A stretch of DNA of 64,000 nt. Source: Notospermus geniculatus. Its lineage: Eukaryota > Nemertea > Pilidiophora > Heteronemertea > Lineidae. Every line of letters begins with the position of its first letter. The stretch's first letter is position 1. The notes under the pieces were generated by a model, which searched no databases, was not told the DNA's origin, and worked only from the letters and a program-made list of their open reading frames with translations. The DNA lies in contig NMRB01000139.1 in assembly GCA_002633025.1 (NCBI GenBank), positions 146,441 through 210,440 on the forward strand, given 5' to 3'. A program made the translations under genes and the position numbers. Below are positions 11,751 to 23,400 of the stretch, in pieces.

Positions 11751-11783
11751 ATCTCATGAAACATGGACTAATTAACTGACTGT

Positions 11784-11885
11784 TCGCCTACTGCCATGAC
11801 TGCGATCACAGAGTGTGCGCCTACTGCCATGACTGCGATCACAGAGTGTGCGCCTACTGCCATGACTGCGATCACAGAGTGTGCG
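11784..11885 (+). repeat. 34-bp tandem repeat, three copies
   Basis: Three copies of a 34-bp unit containing CTACTGCCATGACTGCGATC, in the spacer after gene B. Confidence 0.85.
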
Positions 11886-11972
11886 GATACGAGTCGTAAT
11901 ATAGACAATCGGGTCAATTCGCCGACAACGTAGTTAGTCCCCGGGTTGGAGAGTGGCGCGGTGGCGCCGGCT

Positions 11973-13058
11973 GTGGAGAAAAAGTGGCAATACCGTGCTC
12001 CTAATAAAATTCCCGTCAGCAGCGATGAAAAAATGGATCTACTCAGCTAGTTATTTGTTGGGGACATTTTCTATGACCCACCCTGTGTCCGTCATGGTCC
12101 CCGAACGATATAACCCAACAGAAAAGAAACTGATCAACCACACGGTACCAGATTAAACCACAAATAGTGATCTCCTCTGTCCGTACTGAGAACCACAAGT
12201 CACCTTCAGCCCAAGGTCTGAGTTGCAGTAAAGCCCCAGTCACATATCCACTCCGGGGCCCGTACGGCGAGTAAAAACAGACATTGGCCAATTCTACGGT
12301 GCCCAGTTTGATCCAGCCTAAGTTCCTCCTATCTATTGAGGCGATTTCGGCATAATTCGTCTTAGATCCGTGTTTCAGTCTCTAAAATCCACGGCAAGCC
12401 GCTGGGTGGGGAAAATCATACGGGGCCCGGTGGATATGTGACGGGGGCTTTAGCTGTGCAACCAGACGGACGTGTTATCGGCTGTCTGAATAATTGAATA
12501 ATTGGGCAATCGGCTGTCGAGAAAAAGTGGCAATACCGTGCTCCTAATAAAATTCCCGTCAGCAGCGATGAAAAAATGGATCTACTCAGCTAGTTATTTG
12601 TTGTAGACATTTTCTATGACCCACCCTGTGTTCGTCATGGTCCCCGAACGATATAAACCCCACAGAAAAGAAACTGATCAACCACACGGTACCAGATTAA
12701 ACCACAATAGTGATCTTCTCTGTCCGTACTGAGAACCACAAGTCACCTTCAGCCCAAGGTCTGAGTTGCAGTAAAGCCCCAGTCACATATCCACTCCGGG
12801 GCCCGTACGGCGAGTAAAAACAGACATTTTGGCCAATTTCTACGGTGCCCAGTTTGATCCAGCCTACTTTCCGCCTATCTATTGAGGCGATTTCGGCATA
12901 ATTCGTCTTAGATCCGTGTTTCAGTCTCTAAAATCCAAGGCAAGCCGCTGGGTGGGGAAAATCATATACGGGGCCCGGTGGATATGTGACGGGGGCTTTA
13001 GCTGTGCAACCAGACGGACGTGTTATCGGCTGTCTGAATAATTGAATAATTGGGCAAT
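11973..13058 (+). repeat. Tandem duplication of about 545 bp, each copy with a MITE
   Basis: Unit starting GAGAAAAAGTGGCAATACCG occurs at about 11975 and 12517. Each contains a foldback element (about 12231-12452 and 12774-12996) with ends AAAGCCCCAGTCACATATCC and GGATATGTGACGGGGGCTTT. The spacer downstream of the second copy leads into the orphan promoter region. Confidence 0.8.
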
Positions 13059-13059
13059 C

Positions 13060-13200
13060 CATGTAAATAGATGCCTATAAATTTGGTTTTAAGTAGTAGA
13101 TAATGTCGTGAAATTTTTGGAAATTACGCAAAAACTGGACCTCTACCAGGGCATTTGCTCCAGTATTACAAATGCCAAACAAATTATTCATCACGATGCA
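13060..13200 (+). promoter_or_regulatory. Orphan copy of the upstream promoter region
   Basis: This stretch matches the region just upstream of the gene C promoter (13637-13790): CATGTAAA.AGATGC, TAGTAGATAAT.TCGTGA and a perfect copy of AAATGCCAAACAAATTATTC at about 13170. No TATA box, leader or GTAAGTCAG donor follows before the gene C promoter, so it looks like a duplicated upstream regulatory segment with no transcription unit of its own. Confidence 0.55.
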
Positions 13201-13764
13201 ACTTTGATGCCGTGACATTAACCTGAATGAGTTGACAGACGTCTCTAATCACTTCCTCAATCAACCCATTGCGAGATTCAGTGATTTTCGAGGAAGTTTG
13301 ATGAAGCGCTGAAGACGAAATGTCATCCGCCCTGAAGCAGACAGTTTCTGTCATGTGACGTGGTCTCTATAGCCGTATTTGGAACTAACTTAAGAGTACC
13401 CGATCAGTGCCCAAAAAAGGTCGCCGATTGACGGAATAAGCCACAATAGGATTTCCATTGTGTGCAATGGAGTGGTACGTCACTTCCAATCGGGGATTCT
13501 AAAGTTTAGCCAGTGCGGTCTAAAAACGAAGCAAGCATGAAGAGGCGTGCAAACAAAATATCGCAATATTATACATGTACCTCCACCGAAGTGGGTAAAT
13601 CCGCCATCGGTATTAGGACAGGCGCAACTATATTGAATAATTGTGCATGTAAAAAGATGCGTAGGCCTATTAGTTTGTTTTAAATAGTAGATAATATCAT
13701 GACATTATTGGGAACTGTGCAAAAAAGGGCTTCCACCAGGGCATTTGCTTCAGTATTACAAATG

Positions 13765-13873
13765 CCAAACAAATTATTCAATAAAAATTTTGATATAGGC
13801 GTGGATACCGGCTGTCTAGCCGCCAGATAGGGTGCAGTGGTTTTGAGAGAGACGACAGAGAGAACCATTTTCG
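13765..13873 (+). promoter_or_regulatory. Gene C core promoter and non-coding first exon
   Basis: AAATGCCAAACAAATTATTC lies about 30 bp before a TATA-like GATATAGG (about 13792). The leader reads GGATACCGGCTGTCTAGCCGCC and ends at a donor TTTTCG|GTAAGTCA, exon end 13873. The layout matches the other seven genes. Confidence 0.65.
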
Positions 13874-14242
13874 GTAAGTCATTTTGCTGTTCCTCACTCA
13901 GAGCTTTTCCGGTTTAGGGCCTAACCCTTTTGCGCCCTCACACCCTCGGACATTCAAATTGACCTACATGTAGAAAGTAGACCAAATGATGTTCTCTTTG
14001 CATATTCTTCAATGCGAGACTGCATATTCCTTAATACGAGACTACCCCCCCCCCATAAGCGTCTTTGCTCTTTTTGAAGAAACATGGGGTCTAGATTGAC
14101 TGACTCCAAAGTACAAATCTGACTTGTTGTGACAAAACGGCTATTTTTCCAGAACGAAAGCAGCTACCCCTCGCAACTAGCGTCAAAAGAAAGAGGAGAA
14201 AAGAGCTTCAATGTTGGGATTTCTTGTGCGGCTTTGCAGTCT

Positions 14243-14398
14243 TAAGCCAAGCGCACATTTGCGGCAAAACTCAATGGGGTGGGGTGTTTTTTTAAAATCG
14301 ACTGACCCGGTGGAATGACGAGTCGACAGCTTTGGGTCAGTCGACTTTAAAAACGCACTTACCGCATTGAGTTTCGCTGCAAATGTGCGCTTGGCCTT
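14243..14398. mobile_element. Foldback element (gene C 5' intron)
   Basis: Arms AAGCCAAGCGCACATTTGCG and AAATGTGCGCTTGGCCTT, with inner arms AAATCGACTGACCC and GGGTCAGTCGACTTT. A related element spans about 57177-57283 in gene G intron 2. Confidence 0.8.
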
Positions 14399-14505
14399 AG
14401 GCATGTTAGGTGGACGGATGGTTACCGATCGGAAGAGTGACCACAGCGTTTTGCTTTTCACCACGCAGTTAAGAAAACTACAGTAGTTGCTTTTTTTACA
14501 GAAAA

Positions 14506-17500
14506 ATGAAGTCCTTCTTCAGCGTCGTCTGCCTGACAGTCCTTGTTGGCATGGCAACTTCATGTTGTCTGCCAGATCAAGGATCGTTTGATTTTGCCGT
14601 CCACTTGAATAGCCTTTTTTTAAGTGGAAGGTAAGAAAACTATTATGAATCTGACAATTCATGGTCTATCGGCTTACCCTGGGTTAAAATAACAAATAAT
14701 TACAGGTTACTGTAACAACGATGTTACAGGCGGCCTAAACAGTAGGCCTACATACATGTAGCATTTCACAGGGCTTTGGGAGTGGACACTTCACTGTAAC
14801 ATGTTTTTAGGCATTTCCTTTTTTACATTCGAGAGTTTTAGAAATCGTCAACGATGACACTAATAACGCAAAGCAAAATCAGGTTGAAAATCACAGGTGG
14901 ATTTCCCGCTGAAGACTTTAATACTACGTTCCTTTCACCTATAGTAAGTTCTATTTTCATTTCAGCGGATATTTTGACTTCCCAAAACAACAGTTTTCCT
15001 TGTATTTTTCTCAATATAAGGGAAAAAAATTATTAGACTTCAGCAAGGTAGGCAGCATTAATCCGTTCAGTTCTAACCGTGCTGAAAAAGTGTTCACAAA
15101 TTCTGTCTTGAGTATTAAGATTGAAGACCCGTATGTTTCCGTATTCTCCCAATCGAACTTCATGCTATTGAAGTGAATAGTCCACATCCTTATGGCGTTC
15201 TGTGGAAACATCGTGTTAAGCTGCTTTTCCACGAGGCGTTTGCGGGCGCGGAATAGGAGGCGGGCGCGGGTGGAAAAAAATCGAACCAACGTATTTCCCT
15301 TTAGCTGTTTCACCCGCACCCGCTCCCGCCACCGAAACCGCGTCCGCAAACGCCTCGTGGAAAAGCAGCCTTAGAGCAAATCTGAACCCAGGTTTAGGAC
15401 CCTTGGATACCCGGCCAGCTTTCAGAAAAATCGTGTTGGCAAAAAAATCCTTTGCCGGCCACACCCGGTAGGCTGTTTTGAATATTGGGGAACTGACTTT
15501 ATCATTGGACGCCGATGGACGCAACAACTGAGCTTTGTAGAGGAAAATGTCCGAGGATGTACAGCTAACTTTTGAACGGTTGGATTTGCTCCCCATAAAT
15601 GTGTTATCAACAGATAGAAACATGGTGCCTCGGAATCAGATAGGTCTATTCCTAATTGTTTTCAGTTGTTAATTAATAAGAGATGACGTTTTTGAAATAA
15701 ATTAAACAAAATGGGTAAAAACATAGAAAGTCATTTCCCAATAGGGAACCCCGATCACGCAGACCACGCGAGAATATACGCGTGGTTTTGAACTGATAGT
15801 ACACCAATGCCACCTATTATTCATGACGAATCAAGGTGTGATTGGCCGTGCTTGGTGAACCGCATCTCTCGAACAATGGGCATAGGTCAACGCTAGGTGT
15901 CTCGTCTGCTCTATCAGTAGTCATCACGTGACCAATTGGCGCTCCCCATTACGTCGCTGCTTATGAACTTCAAAGAATAGGCCCATTTGATTCCGAGGAA
16001 CCATGTATCATAATGATATTGCGGATCATTCTCTTCTTCAGAAAAAAATGTTTGCAACAGTGCTGTACGGGTTCTCATCTGGCGAGGTTTGCTCTGCACG
16101 TCCACTCACTGGAGGGTTCGGAAAGCCATGGCAGTGTATTCTTGGTAGATATACACTCGATTCGTTTTTTGGGGTCTTCTGTACCGTAACTTCCTTACTA
16201 ATATGTCTAAGAGGTCACAGGGCCTATTTCAGAAACGCTTAAGCCACTTCATTAACTGACTAGAATTCTTGGGTTATTCTGTTCAAGTATGCATTACCAG
16301 TACTAAAATAGTGTTGATATGAAACAGACCCGTTCCAGCCAGTCTACACGCCATCTTTGTCCGTTTCTCTCCAGATAATGACAAGATTTTTCTTGATGTG
16401 GAGGGCAACTACCTCCTCAACATCTCGACAGTGGCTTATGGAGCAGTCACGATGAAGCAGGACACCTGTTTCCCGACCAGCGCAGACGTGGAATACTTTT
16501 ACCCATATTGTAAGCAATATAGAGGAGCCGTGTTCACATCTAGATCGACCTGAGACCGAATTTCCCAGTTCGCATTAGGGAATGCGCATTGGCTTTACAC
16601 CTGTCTAGCTCAGGCGCGTTCACATTAGCGATCTGAGACCGGCCTAAACAGTTAATGCGCATTAAGCCTCGCTTATGTCGCCCTACGCTGTGATAGAAAT
16701 AGCGTCAACAAGTTGCAACTGATAACTTATGTCGCCACCGACTAGAAAAATACCGATCGGTCGCAACTACCTGGAACTAGTTTATCGCCGTCTTTTGAGT
16801 GCTTATGTCGACACTGATTTCTTTTGATTTTAAGTAAAACGTGCTGAAGTTGAACACGTGCGATTTTCTGGATCTGGATATTTGTAGTTTGCAACTAGTT
16901 ACTCGCTGACGCCCGAGAGCTTATGTCACCTAGTAGTTATGACTGATTAGTTCCAACTACGCGCCGATTATCAGTTGCCAACTAGTTCTGACTGTACGTA
17001 AGGGCGACATAAGCGAGGCTTTAAGCGTTCACACTGCAAAGTTTTAATGCGATCTCGGGCAGGCGTGAAAGGAATCCAAGTCCCCCTAGAATCAAAGTCC
17101 GGTCTTATTGTTCAGCGATGGATTAGAATATGGCTAGAGAGACCATGACCATTCGAATATAACCTTACAACAGTGGGCTATTGTCTGGCGGATCTGCATT
17201 CCTAGGACGTTGATTCCTATCACACCTGTGTATCTATGAATTAAGCTTTTATTGTTTAGTCGTCTACGGGGCATTATGTTTCTTTTGTAGTCCGATCGGC
17301 GGCAAGTTTTCACGTGGAATTTTCCAATGTTACTGAGAAAATTGTGGACGAGAGTGTCTTTGAGGCACCCTGCGAACCAGACAGAAGAGACAAGATTAGA
17401 TATAACGTAGGGCCTACGTTGTACAGTTTCTAAATTTCTCATATTTCTGTATTTCTCGCCTTAAGGCCCGTTTCCACTACCGGTGCGGATTCCGTTGCGG

Positions 17501-17927
17501 CTTACATGCGCGCAATGTTTTTCACAGGCATTGGGATAAGTAACACGCCAAATATTGGTAAACCATCGAAGGATTTTTCAAATCCCTGTGAAAACCGCAC
17601 CGCCAGCCGCAAACCGCGGCGGAGTTCGCTGTCGTGGAATCAGGGCTTAAAGGCTCGTTTCCACAGACGCGTTTCACGCTGCGTGATGCGTCAAATCTTT
17701 TGTTATTTTCCGCCGCTCTGCTTCCAAACAATGGGCGAAGCGTCAAAACGCTCACGCTACCGCTTCTGTGGAAACGGGCCTTTAGTCTGATTTTTAAGAT
17801 ACCCATATCATTTCAGTTCTCAACTCCTGACGAGATGGCGCGGAGGTTGCAGAGAGCGAGAGCACGGGCGATAATTATGGGTCTCAGTCAGCAAAAGATC
17901 GGCAGGCAAAATTTGATCGCAAACTGA
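14506..17927 (+). CDS. Gene C: secreted ependymin-related protein with short, divergent basic tail
   Basis: Coding exons are 14506-14630, 14966-15047, 16042-16144, 16375-16509, 17291-17406 and 17817-17927, a 223-residue product. The signal peptide is MKSFFSVVCLTVLVGMA, then CCLPDQGSFDFAV. Exon 1 is about 36 nt shorter than in the paralogs and lacks the N-glycosylation sequon of the others. Conserved blocks follow: GYFDFPKQQFSLYF, GGFGKPWQCILG, AVTMKQDTCFPTSADVEY and SVFEAPCEPD. The last exon keeps STPDEM but then runs through an Arg-rich stretch (RRLQRARARA) to a TGA at 17925. A one-base change of frame near 17850-17880 would open a further basic reading frame to a TAG near 18027, so the tail may have been altered by a frameshift. 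The cysteine pattern is complete, so the folded domain is probably functional. Confidence 0.76.
15218..15373. mobile_element. GC-rich foldback element (gene C intron 2)
   Basis: Arms GCTGCTTTTCCACGAGGCGT and ACGCCTCGTGGAAAAGCAGC are perfect complements. The element at 20990-21137 is a close relative. Confidence 0.85.
16527..17060. mobile_element. Nested foldback elements (gene C intron 4)
   Basis: An inner element, about 16670-17022, has ends AAGCCTCGCTTATGTCGCCC and GGGCGACATAAGCGAGGCTT. It interrupts an outer one whose halves contain GTTCACAT..GATCTGAGACC and GCGTTCACAC..GATCTCGGGC. Confidence 0.75.
17066..17237 (+). repeat. Dispersed 170-bp repeat shared with gene G intron 5
   Basis: The stretch containing GTGAAAGGAATCCAAGTCCC through GCATTCCTAGGACG recurs at 59017-59190 at roughly 90% identity. 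In gene C it lies just before exon 5, in gene G just before exon 6. Confidence 0.8.
17463..17783. mobile_element. Two adjacent foldback elements with GTTTCCAC ends (gene C intron 5)
   Basis: The first (about 17463-17650) begins AAGGCCCGTTTCCACTACCG and ends TGGAATCAGGGCTTAA. The second (about 17650-17783) begins AAAGGCTCGTTTCCACAG and ends CTGTGGAAACGGGCCTTT. The second shares its core with the element at 54884-55009. Confidence 0.75.
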
Positions 17928-18157
17928 ATAAGTTTGTGGCGAGGTTGAAGATGATACGCGACCAACTTAGGAATGGTAAATCAAGAAGTAAAGGAGGTGT
18001 TGACAGCGGGAGTAAGAGGATTAAATAGAAAAATGTGGATGCACCTGAGAAGGAATTTAGTTTGTTAGATACGTGTTATACCTGTATACCGATGTCAGGC
18101 CTATAAACTATGTATATCCAATTGAATACACGAGTTATTATGCCTGCAGCACACCAG

Positions 18158-18277
18158 GGCCCATATTCATAAAACCTTGCTAGCTTAGTTGGTTGCTAGT
18201 TGTGTACATTGGCCTGTACAATCTAGGCACTTTAGCAGGCAACTAAGCCTAGCAGGGTTTTATGAATATGGGTCCGG
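18158..18277. mobile_element. Foldback element of the CCATATTCATAAA family
   Basis: Ends GGGCCCATATTCATAAAACC and TTTTATGAATATGGGTCC, in the gene C 3' flank. Confidence 0.8.
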
Positions 18278-18680
18278 GCGATTATCGCAAGCGCCCCTGT
18301 CATGCCTGTTCTCCAGCGAGCAAAAATCGGTTGTTGATGTCGGGTGTGCGTTGGACAGCGATGATCGCCCAATGTCAAACAATACCAAACCCGATACCGC
18401 CTAGTCTGCGGTGGCTGGCGAGAAGAACGGTGGAGAATAGATTGCTTGCGACATCGCCTGGTCTGTTGACTTTTACAGTCGGAAAAGGATCCTTGATCCG
18501 CCGATTGTAGCTCGACGTGCTGACACAGCTATCGGCTGGATTTCTGCGAGTTGGAGGGGAAACGCCCGATATCTGCGGAAACTAGTCACAGCTACGTTAA
18601 CCCACTAAAGCATGATTATGTGAATACGGTTCAGAGCTACATGTAGATTGGAACGATCTATTAATTTCAAATCTGTAAAA

Positions 18681-18948
18681 AATAAAATCTTGTCCTTAAT
18701 TTGTTTTGTTTTGTATTTATTTTGAATCAGATAAATATTTTGAATACTCACGTTGATGGTACTTACCGAAACCTTAAAATTTAGAGTCCCAACTACATTC
18801 TATACCTGCAGTACATGTACTCTTTTTGCCTGACGGAGAGTGTGCATCATTGTTCACGGGTAGGCCGATATGAACCGCAGAAGCGTGATTTGCAAAATAC
18901 TTCTTAGTTCCAACGATTCGTTCACTTTGAATCTGAAATGAGAATAAA
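18681..18948 (+). terminator. Candidate polyadenylation signals of gene C
   Basis: AATAAA occurs at 18681 after ATCTGTAAAA and at 18943 within CTGAAATGAGAATAAAAT. The second closely resembles the CTGTAATGAGAATAAAAT signals after genes D (29843) and G (60041). Confidence 0.4.
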
Positions 18949-18959
18949 ATGACTTGTCA

Positions 18960-19790
18960 ATTACCTCTTCTTATTTTCATGTTCGTTTTTTTATTATTTC
19001 GAAAACATAACTAATGCCCTAACTAATGCCCATAACGTCATGGAAATGAAGTTGAATTGCGTATTTCGTACTTCGTGTTTCGTCAGATTTGCGAACCCTC
19101 TCTAGTAAAGTTGAGATATGATGGGTGTATCTGATCATGTCACATGGCCGCAGTACCACCTGGCGGAGGATCATGGAACCAACCTACGCTAATTCACGTG
19201 TCCGACGAGATCTTGAGAATGAGCTCGTGCCCAAATCAGAACCTGGGTACAGTTTATCACAAGAAAGTTGACCCAGGGTACAATTTCACTTGACATCGAA
19301 CCTGGTTACACTTTATGTGTATCCATGACGACAATAACTCCTTCAGTCTTATTAGGCATTTCAATTAGGGCAAACACACTGTAGGCAGAATTGAATTAAT
19401 TCCCACAACTTGGTAGTCATGATAATCATACGTGATCAAGGATGATTTAGGCAGAATTGCACAATTATTTTGACGATTCTGACATACTTCCATTGACTTA
19501 GACAAACAAAAAAAGTTAGTAAATGGTCTGCCGTCTGGTCTGCAGACTTATAATATCGTGTTTCAATCATTGTTTCGGCCGGACCTACCCCCACAGGTCA
19601 CAATGAATTTCCAAACTGATTGCCCATAACATATCGAATTCTCATGACATTTGAATTATTTCTGAATCATGCATGTTCAAAATCGGGGCAAAACAAGACC
19701 ATTTTTCACTTTGCCGAGTAATCAGAGAGAGAACGAAATTTGCAACTGGTTAATAAACTGTAGATATATGTCATAATGTTTTAAGGAAAC
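18960..19790. other. Spacer upstream of gene D
   Basis: No gene or clear element is seen at 18960-19420. From about 19430 the sequence matches the region upstream of gene E (30010-30530), so it is the left end of the D/E duplication. Confidence 0.5.
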
Positions 19791-19794
19791 GCTA

Positions 19795-19920
19795 TTACAA
19801 ATGGCAAACAAATTATTCATAATGATCTTTATAAGTTGAAATAATAGGCTTGAACATCGGGTATCCAGCCGTCAGAAGTTGCATCGGTACTGGAACACAC
19901 AACATCGGAGAACACTTTCG
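19795..19920 (+). promoter_or_regulatory. Gene D core promoter and non-coding first exon
   Basis: The element AAATGGCAAACAAATTATTC precedes a TATA-like TTTATAAG (about 19828). The leader (CATCGGGTATCCAGCCGTCAG) ends at ACTTTCG|GTAAGTCAG, exon end 19920. It is almost identical to the gene E promoter at 30530-30654, as expected of a recent duplication. Confidence 0.65.
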
Positions 19921-20422
19921 GTAAGTCAGTTCACTGTATTCAGTCCTTCCCGTTTTCAGTTTTATCATGGCCTTCATTGTGAATTGAAACTAAAGTACGT
20001 TTAAATCATCTGGACCCCGATGGGAGGACCCTTTGTTGTCAGGCATGTTTAGACGACAAGGCAAAAACACACATTCAGATTCAATCCATTCCAATTCGCA
20101 AGTTCTGGAAGTTGACTTCTTGATATTTATCACCTTTGGATATGCAGCTGGAGGAGAAATAGTAAAGTCGCACTTTATCGACTTCAGAAAGTGCTAATAC
20201 GTCCTCCGACGTTAGTGTAGTGTAAAATGCACAATGCTCTCTCTGAATACATTAGAGCTCTGCCTGAAGAAAACTAGGGCTTGATTCTTTGAAGTACATT
20301 GGGCATTGACAGATGTTTATCTACACTTTATATCTTGAATATTTCAAATACCACCGAACCAATTTTGATGCGGTTTGTTGCATATGAAAGGAAAACTTGT
20401 TGGTCACATTTCTGCATCAAAA

Positions 20423-20423
20423 N
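20423..20423. other. Undetermined base marking an assembly gap
   Basis: A single N sits where exon 1 of gene D should begin. Sequence on the left is not the expected leader or signal peptide, so the N stands for a gap of unknown length. Other Ns are at 2711 and 47408. Confidence 0.8.
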
Positions 20424-23400
20424 TTGTCTGCCAGATCAAGGATCGTTTGATTTCGCAGTCCAACTGACTACCAATGTTACCTATGGGGGACGTTCCAAAT
20501 CTGACAACCAGTCGTTTGGTGGAAGGTAAGTAGACATTTTATTTCAATTTCTCATGGAATTCAAGGAGCAGCTCGTTTGGCACATCATTTTAGCCTTATG
20601 TAGATCAACAACGAGTCTTACAAAGGCCCGAAATCGAACAAATCCTCTCTAATGGTTGGTGTCCACTAGAGCGCCGACAACATTAGGAAGTGTTCGGGAA
20701 GCAAATGTGTCATTTCGGCATTGCTTCCGCATCAAGTCCTATTGGTCGTTTTACCCTTTTCGGAACGTGCAGAAATGCCGCGAACTGTTCAGCAATGATA
20801 AAGACAGTGAACGGAACCTTTCAAGAATATGCGGAGAGGTTGCCGAATGAATGCGGATTCACTAAATTTGCATTCCCCGTCTTGTCCGCGCCCTAGTGGA
20901 CGCTAGGTTTAAAGCAAGGTTCATTGGCACACGGAATTGGTCCGATTCTGGACCCATGTTCTCGAAGCCGTCGTAAGGCTTACCTTAGGCTGCTTTTCCA
21001 CGAGATGTTTGCGGGCGCGGAATAGGAGGCGGGCGCGGATGCGGGTGAAACAGCTAAAGGGAAATGCGTTGGATCGATCTTTTCTACCCGCGTCCGCCTC
21101 CTATTCCGCGCCCGCAAACGTCTCGTGGAAAAGCGTTTGATTTCTAAATCTCCGTATTATCACTGTGTAATACATGTAGTGCCCCACATTATTCTGCATT
21201 TACATTTTATTTTACGAAGTGACTATTTACCCGGCTGCCGGTCGAATTCACCCGGCTGCCGGTCAAGCAGTGGACAAAAAATGCTTTGTTTAACCGGCTG
21301 CTGTTTCACCGAAGGTTGCCGGATTCCTCTTTTTTTTAATATTATGTATTCACATCAGCGGGAAAATGGCGGCCGGAGAGGCGATGCAATTTATCTGGGA
21401 CAAAGATTTCATTGGCAGATCCTAACGAGACACTTCAAATCAGGAGAGTACATGTACTATCGGGTCCTTTTTATTTACCGAAAATCCGTTTCCGAGGAAC
21501 ACATCCGTCCCATCAGATTCCCAAAGTCAGCCAGAATGTGTCTAACGAATTAGTAACTACATGTAGTGCCGTGATAAGGAATATCATTACTTTTTCACCG
21601 GGCAAGCCACATGCGGCAGTTTCAGCGTTCCATGTTTTGTATTGACCCGCAGCCGGTTACCGAAGGATACTTTTATGCGTTCTTTACCCGGCAATTGCCG
21701 TTAAAATAACGGCAAATGTTGTCACTGCGTGACCGGCAGCCGGGTAAGCAAGACGGATTTCCTCATTGCGTAAACGGCAGCCGGGCAAGTAAGACATATT
21801 TTCCTCAGTGCGTAACCGGCGGCCGGGCAAACAAGACGTTTTTTCACCACTGCGTACCCGGCAGCCGGGTAAATATCACCAGCCTTATTTTAAAGGTTCT
21901 ATTCTTTGTTCCAGTGGATCTTTCGACTTTACGAAGCAGAAGTTTTACTTGTACGTGTCCGGTACAGACTCTAAGAGCACAACATTCTTAGACCTCAGCA
22001 AGGTAGACAGTCTTCTAATTTGGTGTGATTATCTACATGAACATGTATCTAGGTATCATTCATGTGTACAGCAAATTCTGGTCCGATTGGACCTCAAATA
22101 TGGCCACCAGGGCCGACCGCTCAGAAAGTCCGATAGTGCTACCGGGGCCTATCGGCAGTTAGTTATAACGCATTTTCCCATTAACTAAACCGCCGACAGT
22201 CACCGCTAGCGCTATCGGACTTTCTGTGCGGTCGGCCCAGGCGGCCATTTTGAAAACTTATGTATAAATATGTAGATACCGTCGATGGCTATGCCAAAAT
22301 TTTGATCTACATGTATTGCGCTTCAAATATGGCCGCTAGGTCGCCATATTGAAAAATGGTGGTTGGCTCATATCACCATATCACCAACAGATAATAATAC
22401 TAAATACGTAATAACTAAATGAATACAATTATTTGGATTCTCTAAGTGAGCACTGCTATAAATAACGGAATACGACATATTTATCTGTAAGGTTGCCGTT
22501 CAACGAAAGTACAATGAATTGAAGGAGTTTAGATTATTAAGATTATCTATTTCATTCCAAGAAAAAAATGTTGATTGTGACTTTGATTCTTTACATATCT
22601 TTTCTTCAGAAAAAAGGGATTGCAACAACAAAATGGGAGGACAAATTTACGAGGTGCAGTGCTACGCTCTGGTCTGGAAAGGCGGGAAAACCATGGCAAT
22701 GCGTTCTTGGTAAAAGATAACACTGGATTCGTTTATCTCTGTGGCCTTCCTGCCGTAAACAGATGAGATACAAGCTAAGGTTACACCTGTTGAAAATACC
22801 CGTGTTTTTCCAGACCCGTGTCAAACCCGTGTGTACGAAAATCCCGGCGAGAGGTCACACTGCTTCATTGTAGTTAAGTAGCCCGGCGACAGGTGCGCTG
22901 CATACACTGACTCTTCGGTCATATCTGTATTGGCACACATTGTTGGAGGGGCGAAAACGACGTCACTTAACGGCTGCGCCATCTGCAGCCGTGCGAAAAA
23001 CTATCGAAACACGGGGATTTCGAAAAGCACGGCGAGCTTGCCGTGTCCGAGTCAAAAACCCGTGTTTTTCAGATAAGAGCCGTGGTTACACTACATAGAA
23101 ATAACCGGGTTTTTGACACCCGGGTCTAGCCCGGCTCTGAAAAATCGCTCCTGAGGCCCGGTGCCCGCCAACACTACTCAGATTTTGTGACGGGGACCTA
23201 AATTAAAGGACCACAGTATTGCTTCCCAATCCTGCGTTACACGTACCCGCGTTAAGGGGGAGACCTCTATTAACGACTTGGTAAACTACCGCATGCAACT
23301 AGTCTCGCGCAGCCAGCCGTTTCGTTCCGCAGTACTGCTACACAAACTTGTTCGATCCCCAGCGGCTGGGTGACCGAGACTGTAATCATACATTCTCCAA

